Shown here piece by piece: positions 34,866-44,878 of a DNA stretch of 64,000 nt. The first letter of the stretch is position 1, and every line of letters begins with the position of its first letter. The stretch comes from Citrobacter arsenatis (GTDB taxonomy: Bacteria; Pseudomonadota; Gammaproteobacteria; Enterobacterales; Enterobacteriaceae). The stretch is taken from positions 4,092,001 to 4,156,000 of the forward strand of contig NZ_CP037864.1 of NCBI RefSeq assembly GCF_004353845.1, written 5' to 3'. The notes under the pieces were generated by a model. It was not told the DNA's origin and searched no databases. It was given only the letters and a program-made list of their open reading frames with translations. The position numbers and the translations under genes were made by a program.

Positions 34866-35929
34866 GGCAATTTACTCTCAAAATGCCCGTGACACGCCAT
34901 TGCAAGCAGCGCTTTGGCAAGACCATCCAGTGGGATCGTGCGGTGTATCAGCTGCTTGTCGATCGCGTTTTTATTCATACCGAATACCACCGAACTCTCT
35001 TCGTCCTGTGCCAACGTTCTGCCGCCGCGTCGGAAAATAAGCTCAATACCACGGCAGCCATCGCTACCCATGCCGGTCATAATCAGTCCGACGGCTTTTT
35101 CACGAAACACCTCGGCCACCGACTCCAGCAACAAGTTGCAGCTAGGGTGGTAAACGTCACTGTCCTGTCTGGGGATCGCCGCCAGACGCTGGTTGTTTTT
35201 GACGATCAGATGCTGCTCCGGCGGCAATATATACACATATCCCGCCTTCACCCGATCGTCTTCCTGCGCCAGTCGTACCTTTAGTTCGGTCACGCTGTCC
35301 AGCCAACGCACCATATCTTTTGCGAAGCCATCGGCGATATGCTGGGCGATAAGTACCGGGCACGGGAACGAACCAGGCAGTGCCTGCAATAGCTTACTCA
35401 GCGCCTGCGGCCCGCCCGTCGAGCAGGCAATCGCCAGCACAAAAGGCCAGTCCTGCGGCATCTGTGCGGCATCCATTGTCGCTCGTACAACGGGCATCAC
35501 CGGTTCGGTTGGATAACGTAATCCCTTGATATGACGAATGACTTTCACACCAACCAGCAATTCCACTTTGCGATGCAGAGCATCCGTTGATAACGGGGAA
35601 TCACTGCTATGGTGCAGCACCGCCAGCGCACCGCGGGAAATGTAGTCATCATCCCATTGATTTTCAGGGCAAAATCTCATGACTAAGATGGGGATGGCGC
35701 TGGTTGCCATAATCGTTTCGACAACCTCGACGTTATCGGCGCTCGAGGTATCCAGCGTCAGAATCAGCAGGTCGGGCATCAGCTGTTGCAACAGTCGAAT
35801 CGCCAGTCTGCGGTGAGCAGCTTGTCCCACCACCTTAATATGCGGGTGCTCCTCCAGTTGCCTGACCAGTTCATTACGCGATGCGCTACCCAGGTCGAGG
35901 ATCAGCACCCGAATGTTGCCACTGTTCAT
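34862..35929 (-). CDS. CheB protein-glutamate methylesterase (WspF-like)
   Basis: A 355-residue protein: an N-terminal receiver-like domain (about 1-120) and a CheB methylesterase domain (165-345) with the triad Ser in AIACSTGGPQAL, His in LIAQHIADGF and Asp in GMGSDGCRGIEL. The receiver is divergent: the acidic pair is Asp-Leu instead of Asp-Asp (ILDLGSASRN), though an Asp is kept at the phosphoacceptor position (LLILTLDTSSADN). It removes methyl groups from the MCP and should damp signalling; phospho-control may be weakened. Confidence 0.9.
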   Translation of the reverse strand: MNSGNIRVLILDLGSASRNELVRQLEEHPHIKVVGQAAHRRLAIRLLQQLMPDLLILTLDTSSADNVEVVETIMATSAIPILVMRFCPENQWDDDYISRGALAVLHHSSDSPLSTDALHRKVELLVGVKVIRHIKGLRYPTEPVMPVVRATMDAAQMPQDWPFVLAIACSTGGPQALSKLLQALPGSFPCPVLIAQHIADGFAKDMVRWLDSVTELKVRLAQEDDRVKAGYVYILPPEQHLIVKNNQRLAAIPRQDSDVYHPSCNLLLESVAEVFREKAVGLIMTGMGSDGCRGIELIFRRGGRTLAQDEESSVVFGMNKNAIDKQLIHRTIPLDGLAKALLAMACHGHFESKLP

Positions 35930-38016
35930 GCCTCTGCTTCCGTCAGGGTGAATGAGGACGATGCCTCTTTCAGCGCTTTCGATAATTGCGTCATGTCCTG
36001 ACTGACAACCAGAATGTCTTTGATGGACTGCGAGGTATAGTTACTGGCAACGACAATTTCACGCAGCGCCATAACCACCTGATTACTTGCCGTTTTCTGC
36101 TGCTGAGTGGACAGGGAAATTTGCAACGCCGCCGTCGAGGTTTGCTCTGCGGTCACGACGATGTCATTCAGGTGCTCGGCACTGACTTTACACGCTCTGG
36201 CACCCGCTTTGATGCTCTCGCCGCCTTTCTCAGCGTTCAGTACCAGGCGATTGATTGCGTTTTGGATCTCGCTAATCTTATTCTCAATCTCAACCGTCGA
36301 TTCCGTTACCGAATCGGCCAGACGGCGGATTTCAGCTGCTACCACCGAAAAACGCTTGCCGGCTTCCCCGGCGCTGGCCGCTTCCAGCGCGGCGTTAAAG
36401 GCGATCAGTTTGGTTTGATCCGCAACGCTGTTAATGATCACCATCACGCGACTGATTTCCGTCGACTTATTGCCGAGCATCATGATTTCACGCATGTTTT
36501 GCTGATTGTCGGTATCAATATCCGTCATGCGCATCAGCAACTGCGACATCGATTCTGAGCCTTTATTACAATCATCAAGCGTCTGGTTGGCGATATCCAC
36601 AACCGCCCGCGAATGTTCAGCAATTTGCGTGGAAGATGCTGACAGTTCCTCCATGGTGGAAGTAATTTCAGCTACTGAAGAAGAGGTTTCCACGCTGGTT
36701 GATGCCTGACCATCTACCGCCTCGGTGATATGTAGCGACGCCTGATGCACCGAATTAGCATGAGAAACCATACCGCCCACCAACGAGTGCAGACGCTGGC
36801 GCATCGTTTCTACCGCACTCAGCAACTCGCCAATCTCATCATGATGATCGACCTGCACATCCACCGTTAAGTCACCTTCAGCGATAGTTTGCGCAATCCC
36901 TAACACGCGGTTTAAGCGCCGGGAAATCAGAAAACGGCTGGCAACGGCAATCAGCAATAAAATGATGGGCAACAACAGCGCGGTAAACAGCAGCAGACCG
37001 TTACGCACCAGATTGCTACTCTTGGCAACATCATCAACATAGTTGGTGGTTGCGATTATCCAGTTAATCCCTTCAACGTATTCATAGACGGCGACTTTGG
37101 TCTTCGGCAGCGTGCCATAACCGCTTACCCAGTTGTAGTAAGTGATGCCATTTTTATGTTCTAGCATATCGGCAAACAGCTTAAAACCATTGGCATCGGT
37201 AATATTAATCGCCTGCTGATTGCTCAACGCGGGGTGGACTAACATACGACCCGGTTCAAACCCGGCGTCCAGTACGTAGGCATAGCCATCTTTACCAATA
37301 TGCACATTCAGCAAACGCTGAATAATCGGTTGCAAACTTTGTTTGACGTCAAACCCTACCGCAACCGCCCCAACCACCTGGCCATATTTATCGGCGATCG
37401 GTTCATAGTGGCTAATAAACTGCTTACCAAACAGCGTCACTACGCCGGAAAAAGGTTTATTTTTTAAAAGTAACGGCAACGCCGGATTGTCATGTCCCAA
37501 CGCCGTGGCGGTTGCGGTATTACCTGAGCTTGCCAGCAAAGTGCTGCTAACGCGCACAAACTGCTCGCCTTGCAGAATAAATGTACTGGCAAATACGCTG
37601 GTTAATTCGGTGAAATGCGCATTGGTATTCGGGTTGCTCAGGACCGCTTTTAATTCAGTAGAGTCCATGTAGCGCAGCGGTTTACCGGCAACGTTCTGAT
37701 AATTGTTAATATAAACATTGCTGTAATGTTCCGCATCGCGAGTTACACGCTGGAATTCATTAGAAATACTGTTGTGGAAAATACGCGTGTTGGTTTTAAT
37801 CATCTCCAGCGCATTGACCTGCAGTTCTCTGGAAAGATAAGACGATAAAATAAACGAAGCGCCAATCAGCAACGTTGCAATACAGACAACCAAAATCATG
37901 CCAAGCTTCATCGCTACACCGGGATGGATATTGTGCAGCCAGGAGACAAGCCGAACGCGCGGCCCCTCACCGCTGGCACCCGCGCTTCGATTTTTCACTT
38001 TACTAATGTCACTCAT
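35926..38016 (-). CDS. Methyl-accepting chemoreceptor (Cache sensor, WspA-like role)
   Basis: A 696-residue receptor. TM1 is about residues 36-59; the periplasmic part (60-345) resembles Cache3-Cache2 sensors (GEQFVRVSSTLL, FISHYEPIADKYGQVVGAVAVGFDV, NGITYYNWVSGYGTLPKTKVAVYEYVEGINWIIATTNYVD). TM2 is about 346-370, then HAMP (LNRVLGIAQTIAEGDLTVDVQVDHHDEIGELLSAVETM). The signalling hairpin tip is SVADQTKLIAFNAALEAASAGEAGKRFSVVAAEIRRLA. It is the only MCP in the operon and should control the CheA-REC kinase. Ligand unknown. Confidence 0.92.
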   Translation of the reverse strand: MSDISKVKNRSAGASGEGPRVRLVSWLHNIHPGVAMKLGMILVVCIATLLIGASFILSSYLSRELQVNALEMIKTNTRIFHNSISNEFQRVTRDAEHYSNVYINNYQNVAGKPLRYMDSTELKAVLSNPNTNAHFTELTSVFASTFILQGEQFVRVSSTLLASSGNTATATALGHDNPALPLLLKNKPFSGVVTLFGKQFISHYEPIADKYGQVVGAVAVGFDVKQSLQPIIQRLLNVHIGKDGYAYVLDAGFEPGRMLVHPALSNQQAINITDANGFKLFADMLEHKNGITYYNWVSGYGTLPKTKVAVYEYVEGINWIIATTNYVDDVAKSSNLVRNGLLLFTALLLPIILLLIAVASRFLISRRLNRVLGIAQTIAEGDLTVDVQVDHHDEIGELLSAVETMRQRLHSLVGGMVSHANSVHQASLHITEAVDGQASTSVETSSSVAEITSTMEELSASSTQIAEHSRAVVDIANQTLDDCNKGSESMSQLLMRMTDIDTDNQQNMREIMMLGNKSTEISRVMVIINSVADQTKLIAFNAALEAASAGEAGKRFSVVAAEIRRLADSVTESTVEIENKISEIQNAINRLVLNAEKGGESIKAGARACKVSAEHLNDIVVTAEQTSTAALQISLSTQQQKTASNQVVMALREIVVASNYTSQSIKDILVVSQDMTQLSKALKEASSSFTLTEAEA

Positions 38017-38079
38017 ATTTTTAATTCTCTACCTGAGAAGAAATGACTCTGTTTTGGTCATAAGAAGTTTGCGCTAAGC

Positions 38080-40272
38080 TTATTCCAGCGAAAGCAGCGG
38101 CGTTGGCTTGCCAATGTGATATCCCTGTAACCACCCCACATCCATTTTTTCCAGGCACGCCTGAATCGTGGCGTTTTCGACAAATTCGGCGACGACCTGC
38201 ATATTTTTCATTTCAGCAACGCGGCAGAATGATTCGACGATGTAATAGCTGATTTCGCTTTCGGTGATCCGACGAATAAAGGAGCCATCTATTTTCAGAA
38301 TGTCAGCTTCGATGTTCATCAAACGGGCATGGCTCGCAAACCCGGTACCAAAGTCATCAATGGCTACCCGACATCCCAATTGGCGTATTAAACGTAGCGT
38401 TTCCACGGTTTGCTCTTTATCTGATAGCGTATCGGCTTCCGTTATCTCAAAAATAATCCGCTGCGGCTCCACCGCATAATCGTGCAGAAGCTGGGTGACT
38501 TTCGTGACAATATTGGAACGACACACCGTCACCGGTGCCAGGTTGATAGAAAAACAGCGCTGTGGATGGTTGCGCATAAATTTCAGGGTGTTTTCGATGA
38601 CCCAGAGATCGATATCTGGCGCCAGCCCCGCATCATGGGCAACCGGCAGGAAGCTGTTCGGAGGAATAAACTCCCCGCGTTCATTGAGCATACGGATCAA
38701 TATTTCATGGTACGGCGCTTTACCATTGGTACTGACGATCGGTTGCGCCATCAGGACAAATTCATTGTTATCCAACGCATTTTGCAACGCGGTACGGATT
38801 TCAGTTTTATCGACAATATGGTTGCCAAGGATCCGGCTATGCTGCGCTTCAAGGTTTTCCGGCCGCCCGTTGGTCAGCGATAACCCTGCAACCATGCCGA
38901 GTTTTCCCACCAGTTGGTAGATGTCATCACTCAGATCGTTAATCAGGCAATAGCCCATACCGCTGCGAAAACCCAGCCGATGGTTATTGTAAAAAAGCCG
39001 AAAGCTGTTGGCGGCGTGGTACAAATCGCATAACCGCTCCCAGGTACTATTTTCAAGTCGGATCAGCAGATCGTAACCCGCGTGGTAATAGACTTTCTCG
39101 CTTTTAACCAGGTGTTTGCGCAGATGCTCGGCGAGGATCTTCTGATAGCGAGCGCGAAAGTGAAAACCATAGCGGCGCGAAAACAGCTCCAGTTCGGGGA
39201 TTTGTATCAGGCACACCGTCGCACGCTCAGTGGTAAACAGCTCCGTCTTCAGCGCACGCAGGTTTGCCATGCCCGTCATCGGGTCTGTCAGCCCTAACAG
39301 AAGGGCCTGATTAAATCGCTGACGGGTAAATTTGGCCAGCACACCCATGATCACGATGGTGAGCGTAAAGACAAAGATCAACGTCGAAACCAGCGCCTGA
39401 TGCAGCATAAAGTCCACATCGCTGGCGATATAGCTGTCATCATGTTTGCCCAAAATGATCAAGACAATCGTCCACACCAGCATGGTGAACAAATGACCGA
39501 TTTTGATGGATCCCCATAGCATTAACGGGAACAGCAAGATCAAACTGTAGAGAGAGAAAAAAACGTTCAGATTGTCAGGTGACGTTAAAAAGAACATCAA
39601 AATAAAGAGTAAAGCGCACCATGAAATAGCGCCCAAGGTGCTGATATTGCCTTTACATTGTTCGGTTATTGCCCGCCAGAAGGTAAGCAGGAAAGACGGC
39701 CGACGGATAATGCGATAAATCTTGTAGAATAAAGGGATACCCGTTAGACAGCCGTTAATGATCCCTTGAATACGCACCAGCATTCCCAGACTTAACGTTG
39801 GAATGTTATCCACATCCGGGCGTTGACCGTGGGCGACAAAGATGGCAAAGAGTTTGCCCAGCGCCAGATACAGCAGGACGTTATAGCCGCACAGCCAGAC
39901 CAGGCGGTTAAGGCTGATTTTGATACGGCCAAAACTCACGCAACTCCGTCTGCCGGTGACTTTACGGTAAGCGATATAGCTTAAAGTTGAAGCGATGATC
40001 AGGCACAACGCATCTACCCGCTCATTTTGCGGGCCGAGCACAAACATAACCGTCAGAAACAGAACAAATCCTGGCAACACCCGAAAACCAAACAAGACTA
40101 ATGCAGCAGAAAATACGGCCAGTTTGAGATCGTAAACTGTTAAAATAGTATTATTGAGTATACTGTAACCGTTAAGATACTGTGCCAATGGGTAAAAAAG
40201 GCCAGGCAAAGCAAGTGGTAGGCACCATTCCCGAATGTTTTTTACCGTAGTTGTATTTATTATTGCGTCCAA
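38080..40272 (-). CDS. Membrane EAL phosphodiesterase, PdeF/YfgF-like paralogue
   Basis: A 730-residue protein: eight or so transmembrane segments (residues 15-320), a degenerate GGDEF domain (site reads AGYDL, so no cyclase) and a C-terminal EAL domain. EAL residues look catalytically complete: Glu in HEILIRM, Asn in SINLAPV, Glu in IFEITEADTL, the pair in AIDDFGTG, LKIDGSF, AEFVEN and LQGYHIGKP. Whole-length resemblance is to E. coli PdeF (YfgF), which hydrolyses c-di-GMP. It precedes the chemosensory genes on the same strand (63-base gap), so it would oppose the cyclase of that operon. Confidence 0.9.
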   Translation of the reverse strand: MDAIINTTTVKNIREWCLPLALPGLFYPLAQYLNGYSILNNTILTVYDLKLAVFSAALVLFGFRVLPGFVLFLTVMFVLGPQNERVDALCLIIASTLSYIAYRKVTGRRSCVSFGRIKISLNRLVWLCGYNVLLYLALGKLFAIFVAHGQRPDVDNIPTLSLGMLVRIQGIINGCLTGIPLFYKIYRIIRRPSFLLTFWRAITEQCKGNISTLGAISWCALLFILMFFLTSPDNLNVFFSLYSLILLFPLMLWGSIKIGHLFTMLVWTIVLIILGKHDDSYIASDVDFMLHQALVSTLIFVFTLTIVIMGVLAKFTRQRFNQALLLGLTDPMTGMANLRALKTELFTTERATVCLIQIPELELFSRRYGFHFRARYQKILAEHLRKHLVKSEKVYYHAGYDLLIRLENSTWERLCDLYHAANSFRLFYNNHRLGFRSGMGYCLINDLSDDIYQLVGKLGMVAGLSLTNGRPENLEAQHSRILGNHIVDKTEIRTALQNALDNNEFVLMAQPIVSTNGKAPYHEILIRMLNERGEFIPPNSFLPVAHDAGLAPDIDLWVIENTLKFMRNHPQRCFSINLAPVTVCRSNIVTKVTQLLHDYAVEPQRIIFEITEADTLSDKEQTVETLRLIRQLGCRVAIDDFGTGFASHARLMNIEADILKIDGSFIRRITESEISYYIVESFCRVAEMKNMQVVAEFVENATIQACLEKMDVGWLQGYHIGKPTPLLSLE

Positions 40273-40883
40273 ATCAATTTATCCGCTATGCACTATACCA
40301 ATAGGACTTTAATCCAGACTCGAATGTCACAAACAAATCCTTTTGGGCCAGTCGATGAACCATAGCAAAATTGTCAACATTGACCGCGCACTGAGAAAAT
40401 AAATAAGGTTCTATATTGAAGCGGGCATCTTATTCATATCAAATCAGGAAATAAATACCCACTTATAGACAAAAATGGACATTCCGCAGGGATAAAACCA
40501 TGACTTGCCCTGATAAAAAAACAGCTAATTCATTGATGCCACGTAAAAAAATAGGAACATCAATGGCAAACTTTCAGCACCTCCAACCAGTGTGCACTAA
40601 AAACATTCGTGGACAGTATTAATGTCAACATTAATATGTTTCTGCAGGCCTAAGTGAAAATGTATTTTTATGCACACTTTTGCCTGTTGACGAAAAGAGT
40701 TGCGTTATCTATATTCGCATACCGTTATTTTTGTCATTACTCACCATGGTGCAGTGTTAGTTATTTGTTACGTCATTACGTTTCACATCTTTCATCTACT
40801 TGCTTGCAACAATAATATTCCATTAAGTAATAACAAAAATTAAATTTAGCATCGAATAATCTTTTCAGGAATTAACATAATCC
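40273..40883. other. Divergent regulatory region of the two signalling operons
   Basis: A 611-base A/T-rich gap without a recognisable gene, between the phosphodiesterase (minus) and GGDEF-EAL (plus) starts. Its main landmark is a palindrome at 40617-40636. The size suggests extensive regulation of the two divergent operons. I saw no sigma-28 or sigma-54 element. Confidence 0.6.
40617..40636. promoter_or_regulatory. Palindromic operator candidate, copy 1
   Basis: Perfect 9-bp arms TATTAATGT and ACATTAATA separated by CA. The 19-mer TTAATGTCAACATTAATAT at 40619-40637 differs at one base from the sequence at 57099-57117 between the adhesin and its secretion genes. Confidence 0.6.
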
Positions 40884-43076
40884 GTGGCAAAGTCTCTGTT
40901 TTCCCTTAAAGCAATAAAAGGGTGGCAACATTCCATCACTGGCAAAATAACGCAGTTCTTGCTGGCGGGTATCGTTATTGCTTTTAGCGCTGGCGCCTTT
41001 ACCAACTGGAGCCTGATAGACAACTTTTCTTATCAGCAGTGGGTACAGCGGGCTGAGGCCAATGCACAGATTATGACCTACATCATCCGTAACGTGTATA
41101 CCACCGTTTCGGTTGAAACCAGCGATGCAGGACAGATATCCCGCATCGTCTCTGACAGACAGATTGGCGACACCGACTCCATCCTGCAAACCGGTTATAA
41201 CCCGGTAGACGTGCTGGCGCTGGCGTCTGTACAGACGCACAGTCCCACCTGGCTGTTTCTCTATACGCCGGAGAAAGGCTACGTTGGCATCAACAACAAA
41301 TCAGAAGATGGCGAAGGGGTCATCTCTTTCTCCGGTCGCCTGCCGCGCGATGTGCTGGTCAATTACTATGTTGGCTTTGCCCAGATTAATGGCGAAGAGT
41401 GTTTTATTAGCGCAGTACCTATTTTGACGCCTTCTGGTGAGATCCTCGGGAGCCTGATAAGCAGCATCGGTAAAAAAAGCGAGTTGTATGCCACCTACGA
41501 TGCAATGCTGAAAAAGAGCAGTATCATTTTTGTTCTGATTCTACTGGTGACGCTGGCGCTGGTAACGATGTTTATGCGCCGCTTATTCCGCCCTGTTCCG
41601 CTACTGATTAACTCCCTCACCCGCATCGCCCATGAAGAGACGGACTGCATAACCCCCTATCTTGACCAGGACGACGAAATTGGTCATCTGGCTGGGGCGA
41701 TTGAAAAACTGCGTGTGGCGATGAAAGAGCGTGGCTATCTGCAACGCATGCATGAAATGTCGCAGAAGATGGAGCATATGGCCCATCATGATTCACTCAC
41801 CGGATTACCCAACCGTGTTTCGTTTGGCCTGGCACTAGATAAGCGCGTCAGCGAACTTCATCAGGAGGGCAGAGCGTTCAATCTGCTGTTGATTGACCTC
41901 GACAACTTCAAGCCGGTGAACGACACCTTCGGCCATAAAGCGGGTGATGAACTGTTGATAAGCGTTGCCCAACGCCTGCAGTTATTGCTGGGTCCCAACG
42001 ATATTGTGGCGCGTCTGGGCGGTGATGAATTCGCCATCCTGCAACATGTCGACGACAACGCCATCAAAGAGGCGAATCGCCTGGCGAAGCGTATTATCCG
42101 CGCGCTGAGCACCCCGTTTACCTGGAGTTCCCATACTTTTTCGATCAGCTGTAGCATCGGTATTACTACCGCGCCCAGACAGGGAAATAATACCTCGACG
42201 CTAATGATCAATGCCGACCTTGCCATGTATGCGTCTAAACATCATGGCCGGGGTTGCTTCCACTTCTTCGAAGACGGCATGGTGATGATGCAGACCCACA
42301 GTCTGTTTATTAATCAGGAAATTATCGATGGTATTGATAACAAGGAGTTTGAACTTCATTACCAACCGATTATTAATCTGCAAGATGAAAGCGTCTATGG
42401 CTACGAATCGCTGATCCGCTGGAATCACCCCACTAAAGGGCTGATTTATCCAGACTATTTTATCAACATCGCCGAAAGCTCCGGTCTGATTGTGCGACTA
42501 GGCGAATGGATTATTCGCCAGTCCTGCGAAGCCGCAGCCAAATGGCCTGAGCGTGTCAGGGTAGCCGTCAATATCTCCGCCTATCAGTTACACAGCCCCG
42601 GACTGGTTGACGTGATTAAAGATGCGTTACGCATTAGCCAGATCTCAGCAGAACGCCTTGAAATAGAAATCACCGAATCCGAGAAACTGGATAAGTCGAT
42701 TGCTTTACCTGTGCTGCAAGAGATCCGTTCTCTGGGTATCGAAATCGCGATGGACGATTTAGGAACCGGCTACGCGGCGCTGGACTATCTGCTGATCTAT
42801 CCTTTCACGCGCATCAAGATCGCGCGCACGCTGGTCGATAAACTCCAGCAGGACAATGCCAGCCAGTATCTGATTGTGATGCTGATTCAGTTTGCCCATA
42901 AATACAATATGTCGGTTACCGCTGAAGGGGTGGAAACCGCACAGCAGCGCGACATTTTGCGCACCATTGAATGCCAGAATGTACAGGGCTATTTCTTTAG
43001 CTATCCGCTGCGTGAACGTGAGGTACTTGACGCGTTTGCCGAAGAGGTCATTGAAGAAGGACTGTGCAATGTCTGA
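40884..43076 (+). CDS. Membrane sensor with GGDEF and EAL domains (MbaA-like)
   Basis: A 730-residue inner-membrane protein. TM1 about 22-43, periplasmic sensor 44-210 (includes TWLFLYTPEKGYVGINNKSEDGEGVISFSGRLP), TM2 about 211-233, HAMP (RLFRPVPLLINSLTRIAHEETDCITPY), GGDEF with intact GGDEF site (ARLGGDEFAIL, no RxxD in front), then EAL. EAL keeps Glu (YGYESLIRW), Asn (VAVNISAYQL), Glu (LEIEITESEKL), AMDDLGTGY and AEGVET, but the Asp of the KID motif is Ala647 (IKIARTLV). Net activity is therefore probably cyclase. First gene of the lapG-lapD operon and overlaps the first solute-binding protein by 8 bases. Confidence 0.9.
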   Translation: MAKSLFSLKAIKGWQHSITGKITQFLLAGIVIAFSAGAFTNWSLIDNFSYQQWVQRAEANAQIMTYIIRNVYTTVSVETSDAGQISRIVSDRQIGDTDSILQTGYNPVDVLALASVQTHSPTWLFLYTPEKGYVGINNKSEDGEGVISFSGRLPRDVLVNYYVGFAQINGEECFISAVPILTPSGEILGSLISSIGKKSELYATYDAMLKKSSIIFVLILLVTLALVTMFMRRLFRPVPLLINSLTRIAHEETDCITPYLDQDDEIGHLAGAIEKLRVAMKERGYLQRMHEMSQKMEHMAHHDSLTGLPNRVSFGLALDKRVSELHQEGRAFNLLLIDLDNFKPVNDTFGHKAGDELLISVAQRLQLLLGPNDIVARLGGDEFAILQHVDDNAIKEANRLAKRIIRALSTPFTWSSHTFSISCSIGITTAPRQGNNTSTLMINADLAMYASKHHGRGCFHFFEDGMVMMQTHSLFINQEIIDGIDNKEFELHYQPIINLQDESVYGYESLIRWNHPTKGLIYPDYFINIAESSGLIVRLGEWIIRQSCEAAAKWPERVRVAVNISAYQLHSPGLVDVIKDALRISQISAERLEIEITESEKLDKSIALPVLQEIRSLGIEIAMDDLGTGYAALDYLLIYPFTRIKIARTLVDKLQQDNASQYLIVMLIQFAHKYNMSVTAEGVETAQQRDILRTIECQNVQGYFFSYPLREREVLDAFAEEVIEEGLCNV

Positions 43077-44001
43077 CATCTTGCGCCTGGCAAAACGCGT
43101 GCTGATGACGGTTACCCTGCTGATGGTTGGGACTACGCCATGCTTAGCGGGAACCCAGTTACAACTGCACACGCTGGAGCAGATCGCGAGTAATAAAACC
43201 ATTACCCTTGGTTATCAGGATGACGCGTTTCCTTTCTCCTGGCTGAACGGAAACAGCCCAGCAGGATACTCCATTGATATATGCAACAGCATCGTCAGTG
43301 CGCTCAAGACAAAACTTCAGCTTAAAAAGCTGAATGTAAAATGGATAAAAGCCAATTCGGCATCGCAGTTTGTACTGATTAAAAACCATATGGCGGACAT
43401 TATGTGCATACCTGCCTTTTATTCGAAAAGCCGCCACAGTATTAGCGAGTTTTCACTGCCGTTCTATTTTTCAAGCACCCGTTTTGTGATGCGTAAAAAT
43501 GAGAGTAACGACAATCTGGCAGAACTTTCAGGACATAGCGTGCTGGTAAAAAGCGGCACGCTCTACGTTGAGCAACTGCAAAAAGTCAATGCGGCTAATG
43601 ACCTGGATATTAATATTCAGCTCGATACCAATAACATTACAGCCTTCAATGAACTGAAGAACGGTGAGTATTCTGCGCTTATCTCCAGCACAGTTTTACT
43701 GAAAGGGATGATTGCACAAACGCCAAACCCTGAAGATTATAAACTTTCCGACATTGCGCTTAGCGCTCCGCTGCCAGCAGGCTTGTTATTGCCGTTACAC
43801 GATAAAGAATTTAAAGAATTTGTGGATGACACGCTCTCTTCCCTGATGACCAGCAACGAATTTACTGCGCTGTACAATAAATGGTTCCAGTCCCCCATCG
43901 CGCCGCAGGCCATTAATTTAAACATTCCCATGTCAGACAACCTGAAAGCATTAACAGCTACCAAGAAGAAGATCAGTTTTGATTATGAAAAATATAATTA
44001 A
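43069..44001 (+). CDS. Periplasmic solute-binding protein family 3, first copy
   Basis: A 310-residue precursor; signal peptide MSDILRLAKRVLMTVTLLMVGTTPCLA. The mature part begins HTLEQIASNKTITLGYQDDAFPFSWLNGNSPAGYSIDICNSIVSALK, the classic start of amino-acid-type binding proteins, and ends FTALYNKWFQSPI. The middle (IMCIPAFYSKSRHSISEFSLPF) lacks the usual carboxylate-binding arginine motif, so the ligand may differ. The ATG at 43069 overlaps the previous stop. No permease or ATPase gene is adjacent, suggesting a sensing rather than transport role. Confidence 0.85.
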   Translation: MSDILRLAKRVLMTVTLLMVGTTPCLAGTQLQLHTLEQIASNKTITLGYQDDAFPFSWLNGNSPAGYSIDICNSIVSALKTKLQLKKLNVKWIKANSASQFVLIKNHMADIMCIPAFYSKSRHSISEFSLPFYFSSTRFVMRKNESNDNLAELSGHSVLVKSGTLYVEQLQKVNAANDLDINIQLDTNNITAFNELKNGEYSALISSTVLLKGMIAQTPNPEDYKLSDIALSAPLPAGLLLPLHDKEFKEFVDDTLSSLMTSNEFTALYNKWFQSPIAPQAINLNIPMSDNLKALTATKKKISFDYEKYN

Positions 44002-44878
44002 TCGTGAGATGACAGGGGTGAACCGTACGGTGCAATGGCTGTTGTTACTGGCTGGCATCGTCATCTCCCCCGCGCTGATGGCGCAACAGAACGCTGCGAC
44101 GCTCGACCACATTCAAAACAGCAGCGTGCTAAACGTAGGTTATCGCCAGCTGCCGCCGTTCTCTTTTACAGACAACAATGGCAAGGTCACGGGGTATACC
44201 ATCGCGGTGTGTAACATGATTGCCGATAAGTTACGCCAGTATCTGAAGCTCAACAATTTAACCATTCATTATATTCCGGTGAATTTTGCCGAACGTTTCT
44301 CCGCATTAAACACGCGTAAAATAGATATGGACTGTGGCGTAAATACCAATGCGCCGGAGCGGACCTCCAGCGTGTCGTTTTCTGACAACTATTACACCGC
44401 AAAGATGCGCATCATTTCTCTGCGTAAAAATAATATCCAGTCAATTGCCAATCTTAAAGGACGCACGGTAAGTCTGACCGGTAGCTCAAAAGATTTGCTG
44501 GAATTTAATAAAGCCAACAGAGAGCAACATCTTAATATTTCAACGATTACCAGCACTACCATAAAGGGTGCCTTTGAGAAGATGGCGCACAATGAATCCG
44601 CCGCTTTCTTTGTTGATGATATTCTCGCCTGGCCGCTGATTAATCATAGCGAGCAGCCGGAACTGTTCAGCGTCTCAGCGCAAAGCATCGGTAACGATAT
44701 GCCCTATGCCATCATGATGAGGAAAAACGATCCGCAGTTTGTGGCGTTTGTTAACAGTACGCTGAAAGATTTTTTTGTTTCACCAGCCAATATGCAATTA
44801 CGCAAAAAGTGGTTGTCTCCCTGGACCTGCGAAAAGATGAAAAATCCATCGCCAGGCAGTTGCCAGCATAACCATTGA
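43985..44878 (+). CDS. Periplasmic solute-binding protein family 3, second copy (GltI-like)
   Basis: A 297-residue precursor with a signal sequence (VQWLLLLAGIVISPALMA). The mature part carries LNVGYRQLPPFSFTDNNGKVTGYTIAVCNMIADKL and DCGVNTNAPERTSSVSFSDNYY, where the Arg in PER matches the alpha-carboxylate clamp of glutamate/aspartate binding proteins such as GltI. Start is taken at the ATG 43985; an ATG at 44009 would also leave a full signal peptide. It overlaps the first copy by 17 bases and ends four bases into lapG. Probably a co-sensor for the GGDEF-EAL protein. Confidence 0.84.
   Translation: MKNIINREMTGVNRTVQWLLLLAGIVISPALMAQQNAATLDHIQNSSVLNVGYRQLPPFSFTDNNGKVTGYTIAVCNMIADKLRQYLKLNNLTIHYIPVNFAERFSALNTRKIDMDCGVNTNAPERTSSVSFSDNYYTAKMRIISLRKNNIQSIANLKGRTVSLTGSSKDLLEFNKANREQHLNISTITSTTIKGAFEKMAHNESAAFFVDDILAWPLINHSEQPELFSVSAQSIGNDMPYAIMMRKNDPQFVAFVNSTLKDFFVSPANMQLRKKWLSPWTCEKMKNPSPGSCQHNH

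Noticed and set aside
28355..38016. Classical flagellar chemotaxis operon
   Set aside because: No motility or cheZ genes are present, the CheA carries a receiver, CheR carries TPRs and the output protein is a diguanylate cyclase.
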